Positions 60,801 through 61,238 of a DNA stretch of 64,000 nucleotides are shown here, one piece after another. Position 1 is the first letter of the stretch. Each line of letters begins with the position of its first letter. A program made the translations under genes and the position numbers. Below the pieces are notes generated by a model. The model did not search any database, had not been told where the DNA came from, and saw only the letters and a list, made by a program, of their open reading frames with translations. This DNA is from Planctomyces sp. SH-PL62 (GTDB taxonomy: Bacteria > Planctomycetota > Planctomycetia > Planctomycetales > Planctomycetaceae): NCBI GenBank assembly GCA_945905295.1, contig CAMDPX010000005.1, positions 1 to 64,000 on the forward strand, given 5' to 3'.

Positions 60801-61072
60801 CTGGCAACGACACGCTCCTCGGGCAAGCCGGTCTCGACACACTCAGTGGCGGCCTCGATAACGACTCGCTGCTGGGTGGAGCCGACAACGACACGCTCAT
60901 CGGCGGCTTCGGCGTGGACGTGGTGAACGGCGAACTGGGAACAGACCGAGCACTCGGCGGACAGGGGAAGAGCGGAACGCCTCGCCTCGGAAACGGCGTT
61001 GCCGATCTGGGCGATGCGATCACGGCCGAAATCATCGACGAATTGTTCGCGACCGCGTTTCCGTTTGAATGA
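24893..61072 (+). CDS. Giant secreted mosaic protein (12,059 aa): subtilase plus FG-GAP, GEVED, CSLREA-type, Calx-beta, cadherin-like and RTX modules
   Basis: The ATG at 24893 is chosen because the LEPRMVL sorting motif then falls at residues 32-38, as in other planctomycete secreted giants; a GTG at 24860 is an alternative. Approximate residue order: peptidase S8 170-590 (Asp221, His346, Asn459 and Ser532 in NGTSMAAP); Ig-like; CSLREA-type module 717-1041; SdrD-B-like; VCBS 1130-1430; two GEVED plus six-FG-GAP units 1435-2623; RTX; two units of seven FG-GAP repeats 2823-3990 with RTX between; CSLREA-type 4173-4630; a mixed region to 5383; five CSLREA-type modules 5387-8105; LamG-like 8108-8288; seven FG-GAP repeats 8376-8853; two Calx-beta 8878-9113; CSLREA-type 9117-9610; cadherin-like; cohesin-like; two SdrD-B-like; VCBS 10340-10687; RTX nonapeptides 10786-12037. 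The tail is ITAEIIDELFATAFPFE. The catalytic triad is intact. It is likely a calcium-stabilised surface or matrix protein; its function and secretion route are inferred. Confidence 0.88.
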   Translation: MKFTNWLRNWRPNRRRPQRMDPRRLQRCVERLEPRMVLTSSPSGDWFSVVHPVELSGGTLQGASGVSGTISGDAIVGTWIVQLTRESLANVQSPSEVESLLDGFGADFQVLHGLGLPGQVLVQASLDTRDLAESALQNNSRIFAFEADTYIIGPQEMPAQLLPNDANFGELAGLDNRGQTGGAADADIDAPEAWNFVDSRLAPESTRTQVGSRSIVAGVIDSGIDYRHPDLFQNIWINPGEIPASVRAALVDTDGDQLISFVDLNAPVNASQVTDTANDGNTFIDAGDLLNDPRWANRDANGRPVDDDLNGFANDLFGWDFSQISENSATTHLGLGDNDPFDEHRHGTHVSGILGASGNNNAGVTGINWTVSLLPLRFLGADNKGSTSNAIRAINYATMMRQRYEASLTDPAIVDGSVGANIVVTNNSWGGSTSGGALLREAIAAHGAADILFVAAAGNGNALGQGNDNDLRPFFPSSFDLENVISVAAVDAADELVPFSNFGVRSVDLAAPGLAILSTVPNGQFRRLNGTSMAAPMVSGVATLIAAINPDATAAEIRDAILSSVDAVPTLAQRLSTGGRLNAFQAVSIDTVHPRATLDVTDITDNDAGSTVQEFTVTYRDNVGINVTSLDAADVTITRLETLERYTARLEFVQSGGNGTPRTAVYAFTPSGGTWDVADNGTYQIDLVDLQVRDTSGNFASGGTLGSFRASVSRVGQINVNSTVDSVDADPGDGQAEDDLERTTLRAAILESNADFGENTIVLPTGVFRLTIEGTGEDSAETGDLDIDGALTIIGAADGHTIIDAADLDRIFDVLPGARLTLRNITLRGGFAPLDDAQGGGIRNAGTLTLETSTLHDNEASEDGGAIANLAGATATLTNVTLSGNRAARGAGIANSGSLLLFSTTVAANTAASTAGGIINLAGGTTRAKNALIATNIADTGPDLNGAFVSDGNNFIGNPASSTGFNRDVAGNKVGTPELPLDPNLAPLADNEGPTPTHELRPGSKAIDAGNNSGAPLTDQRGLIRRVNNSGTVDIGAFEQLFAEIRGKKFHDENANGVQDVNEVGLPGFVIYLDLNHNQFRDSDEPSRVTAADGSYVFNRLQPGAYTVLEEPRDGYEQTTPRELQFTSNTLTTGDGPSAIVAIDLNGDSRPDLAVANRLTHNVQIFLNTGRGTFLAPQTISLPNNANPVAITAGDFTGDGLVDLLVASQGDNKLTLLRNSTENSFTTSTTFALNATPTSITAGRIDSDSDLDLIVTFGESDTANVLLNDSTGTFSSAATLTTGDEPRAATLADFDNDHDLDLVIANRGSDTLTFFANTSSTFSTGTTISAGGRNPQSVAAADFDLDGDVDLVVANNGSSSGTSIALHLNRGNATFASPVTFAGGSTPIAVQAADLDSDGALDLAVLNQNTNTISLLLNTSETSAGTTNGLSGDFDFGDAPDTGTGTGQGNYNTLSTDNGPSHSVVAGLFLGARVDGDESAQPNARANGDDITTLPDDEDGLIEPAQDLVLTVGTAPVVRVRATNTTGTAATLFGWIDFNRDGVFDNATERTSVTVPNSSDNGTFTLTFPTIPTSTVAGATYARFRLSTDVAAANSTGAATGGEVEDYVATITRRSDGTVNSALTTKVAHATNGGPSLANEDTFGQSVASIGDLDGDGVTDLVVGANGTNSRGAVHVQFMNANGTVKSVATIGNGTNGGPSLSLVDQFGYAVANLGDLNSDGVTDIAVGAIGDDTGGNARGAVYVLFLNTNGTVKSFTKIAHGTNGGPSLGDVDFFGYALANIGDLDSDGVSDLAVGAVGEDTEGGGTSGAVYLLRLNADGSVKGSTKIASGTNGGPTLAGEDRFGSAIVSLGDQDGDGVSEIAVGAPEDSTNASKQGAVYVLSLNANGTAKSVTKLTGNANGTPNLSGSDGNFFGRALATPGDLNGDGINDLVVGAYGDDTGGTANRGAVYILLMNANGTVSGSTKIAPNVGGGPTLADFDNFGAAVTSLGDLNGDGIVDLAVGAFGDDTGGTNRGAVYVLSLNPAVDFGDAPDTTSGTGTGNYQTLLANGGPSHDISLTKTTLFLGARVDGEANATQSARANGDDVTTLPDDEGGVFEPAQDLLLTVGTAPVVRVRATNTTGSAATLYGWIDINRDGVFDNATERTSVTVPTSTTNGTFTLTFPTIPVGTAAGTTYARFRLSADVAAANSTGAATGGEVEDYAATITQRSDGTANSVKNVKIASGINGAPALANFDRFGNSVASIGDFDGDGINDLAVGAYRDNAGGFQRGSLHVLLMNGDGTARSSVKINGTTGGGPAVGDASFFGSSVTSLGDLDGDGVSDLAIGAYSDSTGGSSRGAVYVLLMNANGTVKNSVQIASGINGGPALANGDQFGKAVSSIGDFDGDGIMDLAVGAVRDDTGGAASNRGALYLLMMNSNGTAKSSVKIASGLNGGPSLAINAIFGSSVASLGDLDGDGVSDLAVGSVGYGTGLSYRGAVYVLMMNSDGTAKGSVRIASGVNGGPSLQNNDGFGFALTSIGDLDGDGLTDLAVGAFGDDSAGVVGGGAAYILTMNANGSAKSSVKIASGINGGPTLLQDDFFGFSLASLGDLDGDGVGELAVGAHEDDTGGTSRGAVHVLSLVRSGTADADVLTGTAAKDHIRGGDGNDVLSGVEGNDTLEGQNGNDSLIGGPGNDSLNGGSGDDSLQDGIGDDTLLGGDGNDVIVVSGSITTLLIDGGQATDTLSLSGAGIVIDLTTLSDASLQGIEQIDITGSGNNTLTLNLQEVLNLSNESDTLLVRRDFGDTVNIGSGWTRGGTETIGTETFAVFTQGAATLKVQNPLVLNLSGLNGTIGFRLDGIDPNDFSGWSVSSVGDLNGDGFDDIVIGAREADPNNTYAAGESYVVFGKAGGFTSSIDLSTLNGTNGFRLESAVASDRSGHSVSGAGDVNGDGFADLLISAPGGRPNGDNDAGETYVVFGKGSGFTATFGLSSLNGTNGFRIDGVAATDASGGSVANAGDVNGDGFNDLFIGAPGADPLGRTNAGESYVVFGKASGFGAELDLSALDGTNGFRLRGLLAGDNLGISVSSAGDVNGDGMADLVVGARRADSNGHNEAGESFVVFGKSSGLGAEVDLSALNGTNGFRLVGIDAGDYSGGSVSSGGDFNGDGFDDLIISAVSGDPAGREGAGENYVVFGKSTGFAASIDLSTLNGTSGFRIDGVAVGDGAGYSVSAAGDVNGDGFDDVMVSATGANPTGTARTGAIYIVFGRSSAAAATFSLSTLDGSNGFRINGIDANDRLGFSVSNAGDLNGDGFDDVILGAIEADPNGDTNAGESYVVFGGNFTGGAETQVGTSAANTLTATRGAGAIDILIGAQGNDILISDGGADVLLGGEGNDTVQISNVTFQRIDGGTGTDTLTLNGGGLTLNLTTLADNRLQSIEQIDITGSGNNTLTLNQLEVLNLSDSSNTLLVRRDFGDTVNMGSGWTRGATETIGTETFAVFTQGAATLKIQNPSVLNLSALNGTIGFRLDGIDAGDFSGRSVSNAGDVNGDGFDDLLIGARGGDPNEKNSAGESYVVFGKPGGFALAFHLSTLDGTNGFRIDGIDVADVSGISVSSAGDVNGDGFDDLLIGAYRADANGEDAAGESYVVFGKAGSFDSALALSTLDGTNGFRLNGINEGDLSGHSVSSAGDVNGDGFDDLLIGAYRGDPNGDSAAGESYVVLGKSSGFGAVLELSTLNGTTGFRLDGIDASDFSGFSVSSAGDVNGDGFDDLIIGAYRANPNGDIFAGESYVVFGKLATFASAFDLSTLDGTTGFRIDGIDRYDFSGFSVSSAGDVNGDGFDDLLIGAERGDPNGNSLAGVSYVVFGKASGFSASLDLASLDGTTGFRLNGIDAYDRSGRSVSSAWDVNGDGFDDLLIGAYRGDPNGDSNAGESYLVFGKSSGFAAALDLSTLNGTNGFRLNGVDAEDLSGASVSSAGDVNGDGFDDLLIGTNGSTPNGVSQAGESYVVFGGNFTGGVETQVGTSGANTLTATRGAVAIDILIGAQGNDILVSDGGADVLLGGQGNDTFQISNLTFQRIDGGTGTDTLRLDGSGINLNLSTIADNKLTGIEVIDIQGSGANRLALRRLEVLNLSDSSNSLTVMANADDSVLIGGGWTAQANQQIDGATYRVFTDGAATLRVSAAAEVREGFEFTVNSTLDTVDVNPGDGIAADSLGRTTLRAAIMESNSLPGRHRIDLAGGVYALTRAGANEDGALTGDLDITGDITIVDQGSEGSAIDGGDLDRVFHVLPTGKLTVVGTSIQNGNVSGFGGGVYNRGNLTLLGTRLLNNVATAGGAVMNEGIADLQSLAVRDNSATSSGGGISNSGSASLGLAFSFLVNNTAGGFGGGLENTGTATIFDTRFFENSASTASGVGGGGLYHNGGTTTVTFSELRGGAAQDGAGLYAIGGTLNVSNSLIWASVASRNGGGAFLDNSTNATFTNTTFSGNSAVNGGGLHTLSSTAPTLRNVTISANTASGLGGGIRSLGGASLFNTIVASNTAPNDPDVSGSAFSGTHNLIGVPSATSYTNGVNGNRVGSVGSPLNSLLGPLADNGPISFDPIKTHALLAGSPAIDGGTNTGAPEIDQRGFARPKDGDGNTTDVTDIGAVEAFLGAITGLVYHDRDGDRVRDLDGTEPVLPGFTIYADLNNNSQLDEGEPRTDSSFFDDLSTPLINEIGTYKLFGLDPGMVKLRGVPPLGFESTTTLPLTFALSAGQQVNNVDIGSRFVNSAPVLADTNVSALLPLGASVTQDRGALVSRLVGGQSDADAGALQGIAVTALNTSQGTWQFSLDDAVNWTDITAVAGLGDANALLLPADASTRVRFRPNGGVSGTINNALTFRAWDRTEGFFGDTFDARVNGLNTAFSTATDTLSVTLTATFFDGGGDGINWSDAANWSNNTLPAIGSDVYLDLAGEPATVTNGLTVRNIQSEEAITVQTGALVVTGRGRLFGAVAVRNAGVVEAAGSVADLFVAQTDNSVEGLLTATGGGRATFAGLTAATTSNVQGFIAATNAGSVLNLPDLVSASASSLGLGLNANGGTVHAPRLASLSGEVQLHANSGGVMNLPALESINNATILVDANTTLDLPQVASLNSVVLSVSGTNAILDLSSATTLTATNGRGSNWTVNGTGARLDFSGLQSLSGSEGNEIQASVSSGGALDLSQVDSITGNVGVFVAHLNSTVNLTDLDQLRRGADNSSPTLEALIDGQLRLNSGTTIVMDDASITGFDGTVLVGTLEVATGATLRSGGLVTGQLVNRGVLDLQGTLMLTGNFTQTTTGKLQVGSSTTEFERLAISGTAMLDGEVAVSSRNGPFDAADDFYAVSNSVHSVVTFGSRTGDFATRTQDPAGGHRFVFSSDANSVDLLTQLFIENASDEIDAVPGDGIARAASGVSSLRSAIIEANAFAGHDTIVLAAGTYTLTIVGANEDAAATGDLDITGDLTIIGDGAATTIIDAADLDRVFDVKSGKKLRLEGVTVRNGRLAGGADGGGILNSGTLELVGVTLDSNDVTGSTSSQGGAIYNLGALTISDSKLTNNTSQGAGGSLFNFTGHTATISNTTFGSNSSTARGGGAIYNENNATLVVTGGTFTNNFASVNGGAIQNFGGTVTITSSLIDQNTVSSGTSGGGLANQSDGVMTVSSSTITRNSGQGAGALYNVDTAQMTVTGSLIANNTAGSTIVTNANSAVMTISNSTFSGNVSNSNSTYGMIENYNTATMLLVNNTITGSTVVTTTDAGGVMVSGGTVTLRNNVLAGTVSNRQDVVGAFISEGGNFIGNVGTATGFTQPTDRTGISGSPLNALLGPLVNYGGPARTGTLQSTIASGSTQITLSSAINFPNLPSFTIKIDSEQLLVTAVSGTTFTVTRGANGTTAASHNANATVTLLSVPNITTPAFHSPLAGSPLIDAGVSGANGTTDQRGAGRTLDGNGDGIATTDIGAVEFAFVVTTTADTVDVNPGDGIAADASGQTSLRAAIMEANASAGYDVIDLPAGTFTLTRAGANEGAASTGDLDITGALSIVGTGSGSTNIDGNQLDRVFQISSGLNVALSDLTVRNGKQVGLTVDAVAVAFVGGGAILNAGNLTLSNAVFTANTAEGSGGAIYSSAGGSLTINNSRFTSNSVTGTATGAERDGGAIFANQTPLTIGSGSRFENNQTTGPNSFGGAISVGGSTAVISDTTFVGNTSPFHGAAIFSGVNTTLERTVFENNVSTAGSGGAIRAVHGIMTIRGGRFEGNRANGVGGALLIEEPLVIEPDGTTGTVFSGNGNINGDTAGTTIHLADGSTRGPITIHGARFEHTGTVAGTDITTLGALTLPVTISESVFVGNNVPGSSAIDTPNFGSRLLIDSSTFTGFSSGFPTILVPTGEVELRNSTISENTSGLDGVLRVSGGSLLLNHTTVANNVINTGNIFPTDFGVITSAGGTVTLQNSLVAGSVNQVGSTVSDLSGTFISLGNNLISNARLANGFTNGVNGDLVGTLASPIDAKLGALASNGGPTQTHALLTGSPAINAGTTVGSTTLEYDQRGALLSAGTASDIGAFESGFKLFTVNSTADSVDANPGDGIAADALGRTTLRAAIMEANALAGPDQILVPMGTYLLTLAGSKENGAATGDLDVAGPLSILGAGADSTIIDANQLDRAFHVQSGVAFNLVGTTVRNGLATNGDDAGLSFFGVGVSFGGGLFADTLSQVLIADSRFTANVADTQLGDGGAIYGFRATVDVRDSQFDNNAAQGTGGVQVFGGAFQGLSGGVLRVSDSTFNGNQGRSGAALRVDSGAMLTISGSTFSNHYAFAGQGGAMFIRESTATIADSQFLNNVATNSAGALQIDASQVTITRSTFDGNRADTQNGGAIRALTNSNVTIDSSLFVNNQAAQTGGAIVVESGTVLTIAESTLSGNTANQQGGAVFNDGGEVRLEHLTVTLNIAPRGGGVANASGEPTNTFLTNTVVAGNTSSISSPDLYQDQSGGVNADNFTSGGNNFIGAVSFNITGFTHGVNGDVVATVGSPLNANLGALADNGGPTLTHAPLLGSPLIDAGSVTDGASILHDQRGGPRFADNNGDGIAQSDIGAVERYFYVNTTSDTVDVNPGDGFALDAIGKTSLRAAVMEANAFAGPDTIYVEAGTYQLTRAGANEGAAATGDLDITSSIRLVGASTAATVLDARSLDRWFDVAASGTLVLSSLTLTNGRAVDGGNSGGAIRSSGTLSLRDAVITNSHATGDGGAIDATAGSLNIETSSFSGNTADRGGAVHADGEFEVSIATSQFTDNSARVVGAIAAFHATLTLDSVTFVGNSSVDEAGAVFIDGVAANATITRSTFQGNRSGRKGGALVVDARTIIEDSSFLENQSGGGGGAISNEDALVVRRTLFQHNVTTGFSGGALLNFGTVDATIEQSTFVENEVRGVAAFGGAISNDGVARLVIRQSTLAGNRAIGVGPTSGVGGGAILNRRGSIFLFDSTLSGNSVTAGFEADGGAIINVEPGGTVHVVRSTIVRNRAFGAAGASFSGGIHLEREGDIFIQGSLIAENTEGSAGNQAQDLRGVFVSGGHNLIGVAPGTGGGFVNGTNGDLVGTGANPIDPKIGPLAFNGGLTQTHALLAGSPAIDAAAATSDPLARDQRGAPRPQGTTTDIGAFEVGANLLFVNSTADSVDANPGDGIAADANGRATLRAAIMESNALAGVQTIVIPAGTYQLALAGAGEDFGATGDLDVTAPVVIVGDGRGTTIIDGNGLDRVLEIISGAASTQISDLTIRGGRTSGGGVNDVSAYGGGIRMRASAALTRVEITDNFASHLGGGLYVDIGGLLVDVEISDNAAGQGGGGVFFDNKTIAAVLRVEDSWIHHNSAVAAGGGFEVDGGRLELFRSRVSHNEATNGSGGGVSIDRGNSSFEIDVLIEQSLLDANTAGLQGGALFNRDLGSESAGTLVVNSTISGNFADTSGGGIHADSGSVELRNVTVSGNSTAGLGGGLSRSGLASLLLLNTVVVGNSASTPAASDLTATTFTSQGHNLIGVIGGATGFTNGVNGDLVGSTSNPLDAKLGPLSDNGGPTMTMLPRLGSPLIDAGDNTGVSALDQRGLARRVDGNADRVATVDIGAVEQFAGALSGRVFYDGNGDGFQNLSFTDNFTTGPSALWGNERGGWIASGGAYVALAPSGNPIAFSSLPFELNDFTLEFDATNLQDGGVVLHSPSADNGVVLAFSEGQVYWHIVHDGVFGPALNRVFNVFTSGVSDPHIRVTVSGDNYSVFFDGSATPVTTLTTSQFTSGRMALFSNAAQSFDNVQLTTPGTLELGIVGRTVFLDADRDGVLDPGERSTVTLADDPATAGVNEAGTYVFDDVAPGGYLVREVAPAGTVFTTPLGLQHPDPESFPLSRIESGDGSRGVLFNGAPTGAFLGREVASAGDLNADGFDDMVFTTDQSTHYVVFGRGTAFPANIDVTALDGTNGFKVITTGANEVLTRGISGIGDFNHDGIDDLAVGGQVGGTANSGFVSIVYGRSSGFASTVDLASMSIPRIVGVPSSGNNSNGGLTDIAIGSAGDMNNDGIDDLLFSGARLTNDGSVFVVFGTAGSLNLNFNVSSLNGTNGFRVTGVLDSGVAVAGVGDVNGDGFDDIGFGARLADSLNGAGYVVFGKSAPFAASFSVTTLNGTNGFQLAGTAHSQIGQAIGGGDINGDGFGDVVIGGPSFSDARGEVFVVYGQANGFSASIPLDGTGVIRQTRFTGPGSFEATGFSLDTLDFNGDGFDDVVLGAYLSSVGRDFVVFGKSDGLAAQFPLASLTPFDDSTTAYLTGQSPLPGFVLTGVSNGDHAGFVANAGDVNGDGLDDLLVSAASPDTPGANTPGKVYLVFGQAPRGTHALRVNSGVASFGDFSNAAALTITDRTASTASVAEVTEGDSGQAILTFRAELSTAAPVDVTFVATITGGTATVGTDVLERSVVQRTIVIPAGQTNVDWSYAVPADLIDEFDETVIVTLSNVTGAVPPSSAAITGVIFDNDAPPVLSFVNRSVIEGDIGTVNRAFQVALNASSGRVATVDYRFLANATPTDGDGVDFIATSGTITFLPGETIQNIFLPVIGDLLFEGLSETIRLDLLNPNGLTLADGAASGNFEILDDDPDLRVNSTADKVDLTAGDGVVNTGVANEITLRAAVMTANQIAGSDEIVLPAGTFTFTLGTRSEEAAASGDLDVTSGYLRIRGAGAGLTIIDAADLDRVFHVRNGATLELVGVTLRNGELGDTQDGGAIAVDSSGTLILTQTELVGHTARTGGALFLQANSTLTVSQAMFTDNTASGATGLGGAIATSGAGITLNVADSTFQNNKAISGGAIFSTGTLTVSGSTFESNRAEAVSTNQSSRGGAIFMSSGTTLSIASSTFSQNSSTSRGSGQSTGGGVAADTSTTVTITGSTFDHNTATGAAGATGTTRIGGGLWTRGAATISNSTFSTNTADFDGGGLFHQNGTLSLNHVTIARNVSGRNGGGVAVASGSASVKNSLIATNTATTSNPDVHGVFTSLGHNLIGNRGLVTSFTAGQNGDLVGETGAVIDPKLLDLANNGGPTRTHALEVRQIGVSVVFSPAVDAGDDTDAPQFDQRGFARDVDGRDLGTATVDIGAFELPLNRRPTLAAQNFTINENSAQGTLIGRVAFGDPDGNLRSIAITDGDRDDFTFDAVTGDLFVKTPLDFEGDASYSLTLRATDTADLFRDAVITINVANVNERPVLVGSGLDNRSRRDGDEPETVDLSPLFVDPDNGDTLTFSLVASTNPALVDVRLINGHELSFEYLDYSAGQNRSPATVTVRATDAGGLQVADTFTVTVAPQQTFEYALVITRDITPQVTAETLPTSLTSVLEGADYFVEVWVRDRLVVGHPDFPITLNEFEATEGILAAGVDLRFDPSLSMFLEVVESGVFSTASSDPVDPDAAPVNNLRGLINNLRGEILGSDPDPETAGKFGRVGAARFRATGLGLQTFALDLTGDEQSTVRKADGSSQNVHASQIQLGAALTVGVDPEGSAGATRLFAPPIVVSLGAGATSPISLAVADFDGLNGIDLVSANGGSNNARVVLSAPQLGHTVMLSPGDVVTGINFGNRALAGEIRGVVFADENGNGEQDTTELGSPGWTVFLDLDNDGVFDQDIDGDADTVDPEPNRVSSAADPNNPSSPAGEYVFRELKSLRSYSVGLMPRTGFTVTAPGTNGGRHTFTLDAGEIRDNVHFGVGDTLTGGQSGEAFIQGFVFEDFDEDRVRDPNEGVADILVYLDLDNDGRLDEAEDLDSDGRLDAGEDRDGDGRLDGREPRTTTLADNTTTSGDEAGSYSLFNLRAGTYQVRVVTSGTGMRQTSPLTSQFDRTELVAGGGPQAVAIGNFNFDGDALLEIAVANEDTSNVSLLQQTLAGYQSGSSEIDLGVNRGFGAFAVISGNFDGLNDGDDLAVANTFTKNVSILRNTKGQFAAPVNVTIGSGPRSIIASDLDGDGDLDLVTTNEFGRNLSILTNNGSGTFTATSVSLETVPLAIAAANVLGDSNPELLVTLRDSQQVAILSRNGSGVFAIHQRVSVGDAPFGIVAGDFDGDPSHLQDFAVTRFLSNSVAVFLNQGGGTFSSPRIFAADIGPAAITAIDLEGDGDLDLAVTHQASAGDAVTPDVSLLRNDGAGQFSSPESAGVLNESSGALRFSIAARDIDGDGDPDLIVADKDSERVSVLTNELVAGAATVRLVDAIEAEPVSFTLETLFNGHLQIDLIGGQDVLVRSAADQLEVLIDGVRNPQLSAALAASVQTITINGGDGDNVIDLSGVSDAAFTNVAGVDVTVHGGAGNDSVLGSQFDDSITGDEGDDTLSGGRGRDTLAAGGGLSDLLSETANTNFTLTNSQLRGIFGLVDETDTLSGFERASLTGGADANRLDISGFTPIGLNTLQGLGANDTLVGGNGIDILDGGEGSDSLTGLMGDDVYLFGATTDAGGEIDDVREVAAQGRDSLDFSNLPANVPVTVTLGSDTLAIHAGRMVRAGTGQFANFEIAKGGLGNDSLTGNGATNVLEGAAGNDTLNGAGGSDTLTGGIGDDVYVFTAAMVLENDVVRESVGDGIDRLDFSGLAATVPVTVNLGNLTLATHTNRTVRAESAATSDIEQATGGAGNDLFTGNALANRFDGGAGNDRLIGLGGLDLLIGGTGNDMLEGGDGNDTLEGGVGTNSMLGGFGDDVYRFLAVTVAEVDTITELANQGTDVLDFSSLAVNLAVTVDLSKDLTLAKYTNVTVKAGAGFAVNIENALGGAGNDQMLGNLLSNQLDGGLGNDTLNGGVGNDQLFGGAGDDVYLFLAATSLETDTIRELLNEGVDRLDFSTLLATMPVTVDLANDATLATHANRTISTAAAGQAANLEDVTGGAGADALSGNSANNRLIGGLGNDALRGLLGDDSLTGGNGNDLLEGGDGNDSYLFQAVTGTIAETDTLSETANSGIDTLDFSALAATIAVTLDLGNDASLARHTSRTLAANAGQAANVENAMGGAGNDSLTGNAIANRLLGNAGNDTLTGGASDDVLEAGLGTDELRQTASATQTLTNSSLTGLGTDTISGFERVVLTGDATDNLMDARQFTAGAVTLTGLGGNDTLFGGSLIDSLSGGEGDDSINGGGGNDALIGGSGNDIYFFSTATTAEVDTITELAGASEGTDTVEFAAITTPVTIDLTKDATLATHANRTLKATTGQAVNLENATGGSGNDKLTGNAASNRLEGREGADELIGGLGNDALLGGLGDDAYVFATLIGAAEADVVTELFNEGTDRLDFKLLTATVAVTINLTSDASLAAHTNRTITAPVGLAANLEQAFGGAGADVLTGNNAANLLDGAAGSDILSGGLGNDTLVGGVGNDALIGNDGNDDYRFLADTTTETDTLTEQPNEGLDRLDFSAVISKVTVNLGDDAALGRHNGRTVRTNAGQSLNFENATGGTAGDSLVGNSADNILNGGANNDTIRGGAGNDLLDGGLGNDALAGQAGNDTLLGQAGLDTLSGGLDNDSLLGGADNDTLIGGFGVDVVNGELGTDRALGGQGKSGTPRLGNGVADLGDAITAEIIDELFATAFPFE
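27041..28015 (+). repeat. First CSLREA-type module of the giant gene
   Basis: Codes for the block NSTVDSVDADPGDG, then TTLRAAILESN, followed by parallel beta-helix-like GGGIRNAGTLTLETSTLHDN repeats and a closing DQRGL...VDIGAFEQ. Seven more modules start near 37411, 41051, 42760, 44569, 46151, 47838 and 52241. The Cys of the canonical CSLREA motif is replaced by Thr or Ser. Confidence 0.7.
29190..32760 (+). repeat. Tandem duplication, GEVED plus six FG-GAP repeats
   Basis: Two units with a period of about 1.78 kb start near 29196 and 30966. Each begins DFGDAPDT, passes through a GGEVEDY block, and ends with six FG-GAP repeats of the type FGxSVASIGDLDGDGVSDLA. The units are diverged but align throughout. 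Confidence 0.75.
33040..37380 (+). repeat. Tandem duplication with 2.0-kb period, seven FG-GAP repeats per unit
   Basis: Two full units (about 33040-35048 and 35048-37055) and a partial third start (to about 37380). Each unit has an IDGGxxTDTL linker, seven repeats of SVSSAGDVNGDGFDDLLIGA type, and RTX repeats beginning with ILIGAQGNDIL. The linker segments at 33127-33341 and 35137-35351 are almost identical at the DNA level, which suggests recent duplication or gene conversion. Confidence 0.8.
41041..49205 (+). repeat. Five consecutive CSLREA-type modules
   Basis: Modules start near 41051, 42760, 44569, 46151 and 47838. Each runs from a TVDVNPGDGIAADA-like opening and LRAAIMEANA, through GDLDIT and a beta-helix-like stretch of short GGAI..N repeats, to a DIGAVE or DIGAFE end. 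The beta-helix stretches vary in length. Confidence 0.75.
57250..61000 (+). repeat. C-terminal RTX region with a repeated 110-125-aa module
   Basis: GGxGNDxLxGG-type calcium-binding nonapeptides alternate with a module reading DRLDFSxL...VTVxL, then TLAxHxNRTV, then a NxENATGG-like end. Eight copies of the LDFS-type block occur near 57772, 58100, 58510, 58849, 59215, 59840, 60173 and 60534. Confidence 0.75.
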
Positions 61073-61238
61073 TCGTCACCGACTTTTCGGAGACGACGCA
61101 CGATTTTGCGACAACGCCTTGCGGTGTGTGGAACGGGCAATGCCGTGGGGATATGCTGCCCGCCCGACCGGGGACACGATTCAGATTCGCGAGCGATGTC
61201 CTGTCGGTTCGGCGAGCACCCAGATCAGGAGAGCAGTC

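Noticed and set aside
60999-61238. Upstream extension of the Gfo/Idh/MocA frame
   Set aside because: It overlaps the giant gene and precedes a good ribosome-binding site and Tat signal at 61239.
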